Position numbers and translations under genes: made by a program. The notes under the pieces are model-generated. The model did no database searches. It had not been told where the DNA came from and saw only the letters and a list, made by a program, of their open reading frames with translations. Of a stretch of 64,000 bases of DNA, positions 26,322 through 39,040 are shown in pieces. Numbering within the stretch: the stretch's first letter is position 1; each line of letters starts with the position of its first letter. Origin of the DNA: Hydractinia symbiolongicarpus (taxonomy: Eukaryota; Cnidaria; Hydrozoa; Anthoathecata; Hydractiniidae). The DNA lies in contig NC_079882.1 of NCBI RefSeq assembly GCF_029227915.1, positions 7,316,001-7,380,000 of the forward strand, written 5' to 3'.

Positions 26322-26538
26322 ATAATGGTTTCTTTTAAATACAAAACCACAAAATCTTTTTATTAACTGCTCAGGTTTACAAGCACAGTCATCGCAACAT
26401 GACTGCGCTATGAATGGTTGTGTTTTTTAAAGCCTAAGTTTCATATGTATGTAAAGAAATTTTATTGCGCAACCGCAGCGCAGGAAGTAATATTTTAGTC
26501 CAACAGTCAACGATATTTCGTTAAATGAGTCTTGTTTC

Positions 26539-27638
26539 CAAGTTATGCGAATTGTTTACAATTATTTGGCGGGAAAAAAATTAAGCCGAAATGAAAATAT
26601 ATATAAAAAGCAGAACAAGAAGTTACAAACAGTTTTGAGACACGTAGAAACGTGTCTAAAAAAGACATGTGCTAGAGATAGTTCTATCTGCATTTCGTCG
26701 AGATGAAACTATGTTGCGATAAAAAAAAAATTATTGCATAATAGTTCATTGGAGCACAAGTGTTTTCAATGCGTTGTCGCACAATTAAAAGCCATTTATA
26801 TCTTTAAACAGGTTTAAGTCATGTTGCTCCATGGTGCTTCTTAGTACTGTTTACATGAATTTTTATAACTTCGGTGAAACGAAACTCCATTTGGTTGGTA
26901 TTTTAAATTCACCAAATGAAATTTCAAATAAGCGCGAGATTTCTTTGTAAACTTGCTTGAAAATCAGAAACACATAATATTCGGTCCTTTAAAAGCCACA
27001 TCCAAAATTAAATTTAATATAAAGCCAAACATAATGTAAACAGATTCACTACTCACTGCAGTGTGGAATGTTTTATCGGTCTCATGTGAACGGTCCTTTA
27101 CCACAAAAACTTTACATACTTACTACTCCCAGGAATTTAGCAAAATCAAAATTAGCGCGAAGCAAGACAACAGGATTGGTTAATAATATAAAAATTATGT
27201 TGTAGCCATCAATATTTCGCAAGGTGTTACGGTTTAAAAGAAGTTTTAAACTTCCATCCATGTGGGTACCAATTTATACTTATATCGCGTGACCGCCTGC
27301 TGAATTTTTTCCCCTTGATATCCCTTTGTTAAAAAAGGGAAGATGTCAAGACAACAACCGAATAACTTTTTCTTTCAGCATTTAAACAGTGTATATGCTA
27401 ACAAAGCTGTACATAGAGTCGAATTTAAAAAAAAAAATTAACCCCGCAAGGCAGTATGTAACACCGAAGCGACCTCGATGTAGATCAACGATGTAGATCA
27501 ACCTAGTCCTGTTAAAAATCTAAATAGCATGATAAAAACACATGTATATTCGAGAATAATATAAAGTACACCGTCAATCCTTTTAGATTCAACCCGTGTT
27601 ATAGGATCCCATATTTTCTTACAAGCATGTCAAAAATA
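26539..27638. other. Unique intergenic DNA right of the duplication
   Basis: This lies between the duplication edge and the EXOSC9 stop. It contains GGCGGGAAA, a TATA-like ATATATATAAAAAG (about 26597-26610) and a perfect hairpin at 26638-26657 (AGACACGT, loop AGAA, ACGTGTCT), followed by a second short hairpin (AGATAG/CTATCT). This could be a promoter with a structured transcript, but no RNA family was recognised. No coding frame. Confidence 0.35.
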
Positions 27639-30600
27639 TCACGAGGTGACAGCTTTCTTTTTGGCTTTCTTCTTTTTCTTCGTTTTCGTTTTGCGAGTCT
27701 TTGCCTCAGTAGTCGTTTTATCGTCTTCTATCGTTGTTACCGGCTGATCTTCTATCGTTGTTACCGGCTTATCTTCTATCGTTGTTACCGGGTTATTGTT
27801 TCCGTTAATTATCTTGTCGGACAATATTTCTGTTTGCCTGAAATGATAAAAGCTGAACAGAACTGATGATACGCGATATTTCAATCTTTAGTTCGTGTAA
27901 TAAAAAACAACAAAGCAAACAAAAAACAAACAAAAAAAGAACAAAATGCCTGATATACAGGAAATATTTTCGATAACTAAAACTGTCAATGAAAATAACC
28001 GAACTGTTGAACGTTCGAAAATCAAATGAATTTTTAGTTATTAAAAAATTGGAAGATTTGAACTTGTTCGAATTTGCTCGAATGCGAATGCTTAGAATAT
28101 CAGGCAGGGAAGTCATGCTCTTGTGTTTAGACATAATTAACAACCACATTAAAAAACATAAAACAAATTGAGAAAATATATCGATTTTACTGCAGATAAA
28201 TAACAAACTAAATACCTTTCTTCCAGATCACCTGACTGCAGCATTACCACTTCTTCTTCCTCGCTGTCGTCAGTCGGCAAATCTACTACACAAAAATAGC
28301 GGAATTGTTACTGTTTACTTAAATCTAACAGTGAATTAAACGAACAAGTTATGTGGTTTAAAAATGCGCGCTTGTATCACTTAAGCGGTGGTCAATATGC
28401 ACTAAAATTTAGGTCGGTATTATTAGTGTTGCATCTTGGCTAAACGTTTTACAAATTGCCATACTTTTTTTGGCGAGTGAAAAAAAGTGCATAAAACATT
28501 GACCAACATTTACGAACATGTTCTATCAATCTGCCAACATTTTACCCCGCCTGAATGATGTATAAAATGCCTTTTAGAAGTGTTTTTTAATGGCTCTTTT
28601 TCAATGCTGATTGGCAAAAAATGCCTTGTCGAAATAGTGCGCAAGATGTGAACATAAAAAAAAGATGACTAAACAATAGCGATATGTTCGATGAAAACAC
28701 AAAACTTTTGGACATTGGCGATAAAAATATTTCAAATGTAAGAATATGCTCTAAAGTGTAGGTTATATTTGCCATCATTTTATATTTGACAAGTAACAAA
28801 AAAATGTTAGTTCAATGTTGGCCATCATGTTTTAGGTTGACTTTCGCTTAATATTATTATTATTATTATGTCATTAAAAATCTTTCAACGTTCTCAAATG
28901 TCAAAAGAACTCATTACATTACCACCTTTTTGCCCTTGTTTCATGTGAAGACAAACCAAACAAATTATTTTCCTTCAATACACACTCACTTTTTTCAACA
29001 ACATTTTTCTTCTTAGCTTTCTTTTTCTTAGCAGAACTTTTCTTCACAGGTGTCATATCCTGGTCACTGTTGTCGCTTATCACCCACGTACTGGCCCCAC
29101 CTTGACCAAGTCCAGCTGTGCCTCGACCCTGCAAAAATTTATCACAGTGTCGTTAACAAGGTGGTTGGTTACTCGCTTTTAAAAATCAAATTCCAGGAGT
29201 TTTCCAACTACTTTTGTCAGGAATAAACCTACTTAAAAAAACGTATGTTAAAATCGGAAAAAATATCTGCAAAAAACTCTTCAGTGTCGTGTTTTTTTAC
29301 AGGTTGTTGACACAGAAGCAAAAATGACTTCTTATATTATTCTCTAAGAACTTTAGCCATTGTCGTTCATATTTTGAAGAAAAAAATGAGTTTTCTTTAC
29401 TCACTAAATATTTGACAGGCTGTGCAGCATCACTTTAAGGTTGGTTAAGGGGGGAAACGTGTTTTGAAGCAAATAATTCGGAACAGTACAAAATAAATAA
29501 CAACACCAACAATAATAACAACTACTACAACAGCAAAAACTTGAAAAGATACGGGTCTGCGTTTATCTCCTCTACATCTATGACATAAAATAAAATATAA
29601 AGTAACTATTTTTACTAAATATTCAAACATTTGGAACTAACAATAACCAATACAGCTTCTGTCTTCGTGCTTTGCAAAAAAAAAATCTCTTACAAAAACA
29701 CACAGAAGTTGATACGATAACTTAAGTTCAAGTTCAGTAAATTGTTATGAATAAACAAACGTTGAAAAGTAAATATCTATACTTTGGATCTACAAAAGAA
29801 ACTACGCTTAAGGTCTACAAAGAAAAGGCCGATACAGATTGTAAAGTAAAACACTAGAACCTCTCATCTCTATCGTCTCCATGTCTGCATCAGTGGATTC
29901 AGCTGATGTTTTCATGATTGTGGATGGTGTGTATGGCGCGATTGGATCTTTTAAACCCTCCCTTCTTTCAACAGGGGGCGGTGCTCTGTCAAGAAATATT
30001 GAGAAGTTCTTACGTTTTCTACTCTTAACGGAAGAGTTTAGTTAAAATCATTCATTTGAGGACGTAGGATGGACATTAGGTTATATCAAATGTTGCTGTA
30101 TAACATGACATGGCAGGGCAAGACATAGAGGAAAGGATAGTGGCGACATAACAAACAGTACATATCCACAAACCTTGAAAGCCTGTCTTCTTCTAAGCAT
30201 TGTTTTATAAGTTCAATAATTTCAGCTGCTTTTACAGACGCTATTTTCGCACACTGCATTAACTGAAAAATATATATACAAGTTTGTTTCAAAATGCACA
30301 CGGTCTACTTTAATGAGTGCTTCCTCGTCCAAAAGTGAATTAAAATGTTACCCTGAGAAAAATTTTCCTAGACAGAATTCTTCTTAAAAGGTTTTTTGGC
30401 TTACCAAAAATTTTTTTTGATTATTTAAAGAGAGATCTTATCACCTTACCTGCCTGATTTTAAAATCGAATTTAAATTCAAATCAATATGCAGACGATGT
30501 TGTACTTAGACCATTTAAAAAATAGCCAAAATCGCTAAAATCAAGAAGATAATTGTCTTATCAAACCTGCTCCGCTTCCAGTAACACTCCACCGGACATC

Positions 30601-33600
30601 TGTGCACAACACATTTCACTGTGAATATTAAAAGCAAGCGTCATTTGTCCAGATACTATGTTCTCCTCTTTCTCTTCAGGATCTATTATGACATGTTCCC
30701 TAAAGATTTCGAAAACCACTGTTATCCACTGATCAGAGATCAAATATGATGAACCAATTCTTGCAAAACATACCCTTCTCCTATAAAACCAAATGTTGTA
30801 CATATGGGCATATGATGGACATTCAGGGGAACTGCTTCCTTTTCATCGAAACTGTGCTAATAAATGATAGTATATATGAATAAGAGGTTTAAAGTTTTAT
30901 ACGTTTACTAGTACACTTCGAATGGAGAGAAAATTTACAAAAGACAAAATGCATAGGAATATCATGAGAAGAAATATTTTACGCATACTAATAACTTTCC
31001 AAAAAGACTTACAATAACCACATCATCACCAGTAACCGTTACATCAGGTCGTCTACAAAACACGAAAACGTACAGTACATTTGTCATGCGAATTACAAAA
31101 CAACAAGACACTACAAGGGCTTATACAGAGAATCTAAGAATTTAAGCAATTTTTACTGAGCAATAGCAAATTCTTTTTTTCGAAAAAAATTGACTTACTT
31201 GAAGTGTGCCAAAGAACATATGGCTGCCACACATGAACAGTCAACGATGTTTCCACAGTCGTTCATCACTGAGATATCCACTCGAATTGCCCAAACCTTA
31301 AAATATAATTGTATTCTGATAGCTTCATAAATATCAGAGACAATGTTTGGACTTCTTTCAAGCAACTTCTTTAAGAAAAACTTTTATCAATAAGATTCTC
31401 CCTAGTAAACTTTTTTGATTCAGTCATTTATTTTTAGTCATTTATCTTTAGTCGTTACTTGTTATCAGTAACAGAAAAAAGACTACCATTATAGGTATAG
31501 GAGCTATGAGCCCATTTCCGAGGGGAAAATTATTTGTAAGGAAATAAGGTAGTTGAGGAAAATCATTTGTCAGAGAAAAATTTTTGCCATGGAAAGGTTG
31601 CATCAATCAATTAGGGTTTTATTTCAAGAAAAAAATATATATACAGCCAACTCTGCTTAATGAAGTGTCTTTTATAATCGCATTGATTATGCATCGCATT
31701 GAATTAAGGGCAGCAGGTCTTTTGTGTCAACTACAGTGACAAGGTTAAATACAACAGTAATTGTTAATAAACAATAATTGATTACAAATTAGAGCAAATC
31801 CTAAATATTTGATAATAAATCACGTTTCATTTTACCTGACATTGTAAAACAAATACACACCTTTTCACCTGCAACAAGACATAGAGATTCGATATCGATT
31901 GGTCTCGATTCTTTTAAACATCTTTCAATTAGTCGATTAACTTCTACTCCCTGATTTGACATCCTATGGCATTATAAGTTAAGGACCGTCAATAAAGAAC
32001 TTTTACGAAGACATAAATTTCAGGGGTACATTTTCAAAAGTTTATTCCCATGAAAAAGCCTCATCATCATCATCATCATCATTCTCGGCTTAACGTCTGT
32101 TTTCCATGCTAGCATGGGTTGGACGGGGTATATTAATGACCCTCTTCCAATCTGATCTAGACTGTGTTAGATTTAAACTCAACTTTCTCTGTATCAAGTC
32201 TGTCCTTATAATCTCCTGCCAAGTCTTTCTCGGTTTGCCTCTGGTCTACACTTTCTTACCCAATTATCCTCCTCCATTCTTTCCAAGTGCCCCAGCCAAT
32301 TCAATCTTCTTATCTTGATAACATCTTAAATTCTACGGAGACTTAGCCTGCTTCTTAGCTCATCTGAACTCTTTCTGTCTCTCAGACTGGCATTACACAT
32401 CCACCTAACCATTCTCATATCATTCCTTTCTAAACGGTCAAGATCTTCCGATTCACTGCCCATGTCTCACTACCGTACAACATAACACTTCTTACACAGG
32501 CCTCATACAACCCACCTTTTACCTCCATCTGCTAGTCAACAAAGGAAGTAACTCTCTGAACTTTTTCCAAGCAGAACCTATCCTGCAAGTAACACTTCTT
32601 CCAACACCCCCTTCACTGCCCAACATATCACCTAAGTAACAGAAGTTCTCAACTATCTCTAACGAGCCACTGTTGTACATCATTAAAGCTGGAAATACTT
32701 CAATCTCTATAATCTCACCTTTGCAACGCTTGCATACAAACTGAATGTCAGCTCTTAACCTTCCACTAATACTACTGCACTTCTTATGTACCCAATGCTT
32801 GCAAGTCTGACAAAAAATTGAGTTACTACCAACCCCTTTCCTGCAAACTCCACAAGGCCACTTTCCAACTACAAAGTCACCCTTGGCTGCAATGCTACTA
32901 ATCATGACTTTAGACTTTGCTGTGTTCACCCTTAGCCCTTTCTCTTCTAGTCCTTTCTTCCACTTCTCAAACTTTTCAACTAATTCTTCCATCGACTCTG
33001 CTATGAGAACCAAATTATCTGCATACAATAACTCCCATGGACAACCTGTTCTAAACTCTATCGACAGCGCTTTTAAGACTAGAACAAACAACAAAGGACT
33101 AAGTACGGAACCCTGATGTACACCAACATTTACACTAAATTCATCACAAGTGAATCGTTAATCCTGACACGACTTCTAGCATTGCTGTACATAGACTGTA
33201 CCATCGTAACTAGCCACTCATCCACACCTAATTTTCTCATAGCCCACCAAAAAAACCTCAATGATAAATTTGCATCTTACAAAAGTTAATTCACTCGAGC
33301 ATTGTAGCAATTAGTTTTTGCAGTCCAAAAAATCTTATCTAATATTTTTCTCCAATCTTTTGTCAAAATTACATGCATCTTTTTTCTGAACTATATTCCA
33401 TCGCAAAACTTTATTTCCACAAAATACAAAAAAAGACATTTGTAAAGGTTTTATTTCTTGAATTAAACATATTTTCTTTGGCAAGAGTAACATTTTTACA
33501 AAGCACACTAAAATTCTAAATAATTTATGCTTTTTATACTTTACCTCCCATTTTCAAAGGCTGGTGATGCCATAGGCGATAATTCAACATTCAGAAAAAG

Positions 33601-36316
33601 CTGCCCCTCAGTTGGTCTTGTATCAGTTGGTTTAACTAACTCTGCAGATGTTTGTGCCAAGACTCTAAATAAATAAGTTATTAACATCAGTAATAGAAAA
33701 ACAGGATACAGAAATTCAAGTTTATCAGGAAAAACAGTTGGTATAAGTAATATTATGATGTTTATGCTTGACACTTAGCAAGGTTCAGCCCTTAAATTTA
33801 GAATTTTTTTGCATTGGCAAAAAAACTGTGACGTGAAATACATTTCAACTGATTTGCTTCGGTATTGTGTCAGTAATATTTTTTTGTAGTGACATTTTTC
33901 AACTGGCAATAACTTTCGTCATTCATTTTTAATTAGGGCTAGACCTCTCATAAATTGGATGCATTGATCTCCTAAGACGATGTCAAATGGGAATGGAGTA
34001 CAAGGCTTATTGACATACCTTCATACCTTTTCGTTAGGTTAATAGTTCATTACCAACTGGCTTTTTATGTTTTAAGATGAACTCATTAGGTTAGGGCATC
34101 ATTAGATTGTATATCGCAGAAGTCGCTGGTGACATGCTTCGAAAATGCTTGTCACTGGCACAGTTTAACATGAAGCAAAATTCTACAGGAGATTCAATTG
34201 TTAGAGTCTTCGCAGAACATCTCTCCTAACAAAACTGAGGGCAGGACTGACTTATTGCCTGCTGTGTTCTGTGAGAGAAAGAACTTTTGGACTTCTTTTT
34301 ACATACAATATACAATTTTTTCGATTATTATTACGAATGGAATGGTACCACAGTATTTCTGTAGTCTGAATGATTTTAGTTAGTGATAATGGCTTAACTT
34401 ACTGAAAATGGAATGTAATTATTTTTTTGTCGCAATGAGTGGGACAAAATTAAGAAAAAATAATGTTGGCAATTTTTTTGTCGACGCAACTACGGTACGT
34501 CGGCAATTATGTCGGCAGTGCTGAATCCCGACGCTAATTGTAAAGGCTGAAGGTTCTATATTAACTGCAATTAGCTGTGAAAACTTTATGCATATAACAG
34601 GGGCGAATTTAGCTATTTGGTGTAAAAATTTGTCTTCAAAAAGTAAAGGTGCATCTCTGTGATGTATCCCGTTTTTTCTAAATCTTTATGCGTGAAGTGT
34701 GAACAAAACCGGATAACACATGTGTGCACTTTCGAATTCCCCCCCTTCTCCATCCTGGTTCGATGTTTTTTTCTTTCAAAAATGATTACTCTTTCTGCCT
34801 GCAAAATATTTGAAATTTCTTTTGCAATATTTTTATATCATATTTTTACATCTTAGGTCAGATTTTGTTGTTGAATATTACAAAGTGCATTGAGCTAGTA
34901 ACAAAGTGTTGGTAGAGCTAATAGTGAAGTGATGTGAGAGAGAAAATGGAAGAAATATAAGCACATATATGTATATAGGACCGAGACGAGCAATTTTAAG
35001 TTAATTTTCGTATATATGTAATTTCAGGTTGCTACATTTTTTGTTTACCTAATTTCCAGCATCTATCTTATAACTAATGTCCACAAAATTTGTACATTTT
35101 TTAGCAAAAGGTTGTGAAATTTAACATCCAAAAAGCACCAACTTTTTAAAATTTTCGTTAACTTTTTTAAGCCTTCAATACCGAACAGGTTAAGCAAATT
35201 ACTTGTTTTTGTTAAAGGTATATTTTTTTACTGATTTTATTTTTTTTAAAAATTGACTTTCAAATATAGTTTTTTTCTCAAATGCCTATTAAAAAGTTTG
35301 TTATGATTTCAAAATATCCTGATTGGTTTAAATTAACTGTGACTATTTAGTATACAATAGTTCTTGTTTTTTGGCCCCTTACTTGGCATTTCTGTACAAA
35401 AAATGCAGCAAACATTTGGATTAATTGTGTTTTATACTTTTTAGCTCTGCATAGCAACGAAAAGACAACGTATGTGAGTTCAATGGTATCAACTATATTA
35501 GAAAAACCTTGTTGAGGTAAAAAAAACTGGCAAAATAAAGTAAATAAACGTGATGAGTTAAATAAAAGTAACAACTTCAGCGGATTAGAAGCAACAAGTT
35601 TAGGAGTTGATTTTTAAGCTGTTTTGACAATTGGAGGGCGTTAAAGGGCAGGGCTTCCAGGACACAGCCCTGGACCTATTTAGGGGTTCACAACACCTCC
35701 TAACCCCAGTTGATTTTTATCACCCTTACGGGCAATATAGCCTCTTCAAGGCCATTTTTACACCAGGGGAAAAACAACATAAATCCCTTGTATATACATA
35801 CCTAGTTTCCCCAAGCTGAACTTCACAACATCCATAATCTTTTCCAAATTTGATATCAAGATTTCTGTAATCATATGACTGTCGACCATCAAGCCTCTAA
35901 ACACAAAAAGATACATTGTGCTAGGGAAGAGTTGCAAGGATTATAGTGGATTTAGTTTTTCTTAACCTTTCACAGGGCAACCAACATAGTTTTTTACAAA
36001 AAATTAAGAACATTCCCAGAACATTTTCACATTTTTTAAGGAGAATAGACCACATCAGTAAGCCAACAAACAAGAGAACTAACATATATCACATCACATT
36101 TTCAGAAATGGCTTGTCAAGAAATCTGAACTCTAGAACAATTACAGAACAAACCTTAAAAAGTGGCTCTTTTTAATACTATTTCTAGTACAAGGAATTCA
36201 TTAAGAAATAACAGAAAAGAAAGCCTGGACATAAAAATACTCACAATGCCACTTCTAATAGACTTCAGAACAAAATCTTTCTCACAAGTAGTGTGCCGAA
36301 TTGCAGCTGATTTCAT
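27639..36316 (-). CDS. EXOSC9: Exosome complex component RRP45 (EXOSC9)
   Basis: Exons (minus, 5' to 3') are 36316-36245, 35896-35802, 33664-33545, 31963-31861, 31296-31199, 31052-31013, 30856-30774, 30699-30567, 30262-30174, 29985-29853, 29128-28990, 28285-28216 and 27837-27639. All joins keep phase, giving about 457 residues (human about 439). Signature blocks in order are CEKDFVLKSI, RLDGRQSYDYRN, DYGCCEVQLGETRVLAQTSAEL, MASPAFENGR, NRLIERCLKES, ESLCLVAGEKVWAIRVD, VPLNVHHMPIC, VIIDPEEKEE, AKIASVKAAEIIELI, the acidic DDSEEEEVVML, and a Lys-rich end. EXOSC9 is an RNase PH-fold ring subunit of the RNA exosome and is catalytically inactive in animals. The last exon carries three tandem PVTTIED repeats. 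The weakest call is the 3' end of exon ten (29853, GT-TTTA donor), chosen because it restores phase; an unseen small exon is the alternative. Confidence 0.93.
28851..28869. repeat. (ATT)n microsatellite
   Basis: About six ATT units lie in an EXOSC9 intron. A simple repeat with no coding role. Confidence 0.8.
32064..33249 (-). mobile_element. 5'-truncated, inactive LINE (reverse-transcriptase fragment)
   Basis: The element sits in EXOSC9 intron 3 in the gene's orientation. The minus-strand frame 33094-32519 encodes the C-terminal half of a non-LTR reverse transcriptase: ELLYADN, MEELVEKFEKWKKGL, KSKVM, a zinc-finger block (CGVCRKG...CQTCKHWVHKKC...CKRC), FCYLGDMLG and RIGSAWKKFREL. The catalytic YADD is YADN here, and a frameshift near 33150 separates the upstream VFWWAMRKLG and VHQGSVLSPLL parts, so it is dead. 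The 3' end is a conserved tail (CATGGAAAACAGACGTTAAG) followed by (GAT)n. Flanks AAAAAGCCTCA (32053-32063) and AAAAAACCTCA (33250-33260) may be an 11-bp target duplication with one mismatch. Confidence 0.85.
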
Positions 36317-38399
36317 TTTAAATCAAGGAGTTTTTATTTATTAATAAATATTCTATGTGTCAAGTATTTCATTAATGGATGAAAATAAAGACTATTTTAC
36401 AACACAACAAATAAAGATTCCTATAAATAAACATCAAAATGGAAAATTTTGAGCATTTTTAAACAGCATTTTAATCTTAAAATAAGAGATAAAAAAGTCT
36501 ATGTACAGCCTGATTATGACCTGGGGAAACTTGTTTCAATTTGGATGGTTGTAATTGCTACTATGAAACAGCTTTTTTTAGAATAAATGCCCCATTTCAT
36601 AAGTTTGACTAAAGATTGCAAGATGCTTGACCTAAAGTGGTTATGAAGTTCGCTTCATAATCAAAAGGTCCGTTGCAGGCATGTTTAGCAAGTGCCTTTA
36701 CCCATACCATGTGAGAGAGATTGGGTAGGCAATGCTGGTGTACGTTTAATGTATACATTCAGAACGCGAGACCCAGACTGATAACAGTGTTTCCAACACT
36801 GAAGTGGCTATATTCTCATCATTGTGTCATGTCTTATCTATTATTTTGGCAACATAAAAATACTGTATATACATAACCCCTGCATCATAATACAATATCT
36901 CAATACTAAACCTTCCAATTATTTTATTTGGATGTGGGCATTCATTTTGTTATTACATGTTATTACAGTGAGTTTACAAGTAAAAAGCAGCTTGAAACAA
37001 AGACCGGATGTTTTACATTAAATGCATAAGTGAAGTTTAAAACTTTTGCACAAAAACTTCACAGTTTGGAACCCCCAATTCAAAGTTTTATTTAAATATA
37101 TTTTGAACAAAACTGTGAAAACAAAACAAACTGACAAAATTTTTGCGTTGTTGATATGAAGAGTTATGTTAAGTTAAGTAGGGACCTTTTTTTACATCTT
37201 GTTTAAACTGGTCTAAGAGCCGTACACAAAAAGTAGAAACCAGAAGTAACCAGCAGTATTTCAGCAGTTTATTACTGATTTTACTCCAGATAAAGGCAGC
37301 AACAGTGTCCTTAGGTGTTTATTTTCCTGCACAGCACTTCATGACATAAAAACTAACAAATAAGAGGGCACCTAGTTTTTAGCGCTTTTTTTAGATACTA
37401 AGAATTATGTTTGCCAATTTACACTTTTAATATTTTTGATGAAACATCAATGAGATAAGGCGGCCTTTAATTAAAAAAATGTCTTGTTTCAGACTATATG
37501 TTAACCATTTATTTATAAAGATGTGATTACGAAATATTGCATCCATTTTTTCACACAAAGCTAGTTATATTTCGCACATAACATATACTTAACTCTTAAA
37601 AAATCGCTAAACAATTTTCTTATAAAAGTTTGCGTTTTGAAGAACAGCAATAGAAAACCTTTGTTAGATTGCATTTTAGGTCTAAGAAAGAAGAACGGCG
37701 ATAGAAAAGCTTTTTTAGATCGCATTTTAAAAGTTGAAGAACAAAAAGTGGCGATAGAAAAGCTTTTTTAGATCGCATTTTAAAAGTTTAAGAACGAAAA
37801 GCGATGAAAGAAAGAATCTCACAATGGGTGTTTAGATCTGTCAAGAACGTCAAAAGTTAGATTTTTAGATTTTTCTTTGCGTTGTTAAATGTTGCTTTTT
37901 ATAAGAAGAACTTTTAAAAGTTTTGCATGTTAAAAAATATGCTACAATGATAAAGAAATATTATTAAAAGTTTTAAAAAGTAGCAGCATTAGTTTTTTTT
38001 TAAATATTAAGTGTTATGTTCGTTCTTTTTTCTAAAATAATATATTTCAATAGCCCTCGCGATCTTTAACACATTTTAACAATAACATGCATGTTACATG
38101 TGACAACAAAAGGATTCATCAAATCTTATTGTTATCACTCGAGCATGACGATAACAATAGAAAGCAATTAAGTTTGTGTGTAAACAAAAGATATGTGAAC
38201 GTTCTTTATGTAGACATGAGATCGTTACATAAGGTCGTAAAACTTGCATGCATGTAAAGTTAAATGCAGGCGGTACTGTAGACCCAAACAATGCCTGAAA
38301 GAAAAAAAACACTAATGATTCAAAAAGCTATAAAAATTAAAAGAAACTTTCTAAGTTCTTCAAAGAACTGTTTTTGATAAGATTTACTGGATAAAAAAC
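36317..38399. other. Intergenic, upstream of EXOSC9
   Basis: AT-rich, with no gene supported. It holds the EXOSC9 promoter region and a short tandem repeat at 37638-37812, listed separately. A minus-strand frame at 38094-38312 has no recognisable family. Confidence 0.4.
37638..37812. repeat. About 52-bp tandem repeat, 3.5 copies
   Basis: Copies begin near 37649, 37700, 37753 and 37803 (spacing 51, 53, 50). They share the core GATAGAAAAGCTTTTTTAGA followed by TCGCATTTTAAAAG. Copies two and three are nearly identical and the outer ones are diverged. Function unknown. Confidence 0.75.
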
Positions 38400-38572
38400 T
38401 TATATATAAACTTTATTAACTCCTTTCTCTTCAAGTGCCTTCTTCCAACTATCGTCCTCATGGTATGTTACAAGGAATTGCATTTTGGAAATGCTCTGGG
38501 CAAGTTTAGTCGTTTTCGGAGGACAACCGCCAATTTAATTCGAAAAGTCACCCAAACTCGCCCTTTTATATA
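38400..38572 (-). promoter_or_regulatory. TATA box with short downstream ORF
   Basis: On the minus strand TATATAAAAGGG (38572-38561) is followed 78 nt later by ATG 38483 and a 27-codon frame (MQFLVTYHEDDSWKKALEEK...) ending at 38400. The peptide has a coding-like composition but no family I recognise. It may be a first exon, since AAA then GTTTAT could be a weak donor. Both promoter and gene are inference. Confidence 0.3.
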
Positions 38573-38957
38573 TGCGAGCGATTGCGGCTTATCAGACCCT
38601 CTTTCTTCCGACTTGCCATTCTTTATTCTGTTATTTAGAATCAACCTTGTTTTTAACACCTTTTTAACACCATGCAATTGAAAAAAGAGACCAAAAAGCC
38701 ATATGGACAAGGTTGATTTATATTATTTATTAATTTTCGCAGACATTCAATATAATTCATGTGAATTTGTTTTCACGGTTTTTAAAAATTCGTAAAATTA
38801 AGTCCACACAAAATATTTGAAGTAAGGGTTGACTGCCAAATTAAATCCATGTAAAATATTGAAATATTTGTCATCTAGGCGAGATATAATTGCATGTGTT
38901 AATAATTTTGATTATGGACACATGCAATGAACACATTTTGATTATAACTCTGAATTT

Positions 38958-39033
38958 GAGTCATTAGTATACCCCGCCCAACCCATGGTAGCATGGAAAA
39001 CGGACGTTAAGCCGAGAATGATGATGATGATGA
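38958..39033 (+). mobile_element. LINE 3' tail, extremely 5'-truncated
   Basis: These 76 bp match the last bases of the LINE in EXOSC9 (CCAACCCATG, AGCATGGAAAACGGACG, TTAAGCCGAGAATG) and end in (ATG)n. They are flanked by the direct repeat TGAATTT (38951-38957 and 39034-39040), a target-site duplication. Orientation is opposite to the intron copy. Confidence 0.8.
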
Positions 39034-39040
39034 TGAATTT

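Larger units (their letters stand above)
12453..26538. repeat. Tandem segmental duplication, right copy (complete, 14,086 bp)
   Basis: This is the second unit of the direct repeat. Its right limit is 26538: both copies read TTAAATGAGTCTTGTTTC there, after which the left copy runs into this unit (12453) and this unit runs into unrelated sequence (CCAAGTTATGCG). It contains an NFAT gene (minus), a Mab-21/cGAS-like pseudogene (minus) and a cystin-like gene (plus). The first 17 bases of the unit repeat the 17 bases just before its end, so the joint at 12435-12470 carries this motif twice in a row. Confidence 0.95.

Noticed and set aside
1-26538. Duplication interpreted as uncollapsed allelic haplotypes
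   Set aside because: Not fully excluded, but two substitutions and no indels in 12.45 kb is far below the divergence expected between alleles of an outbred invertebrate; a same-haplotype assembly error or a recent duplication fits better.
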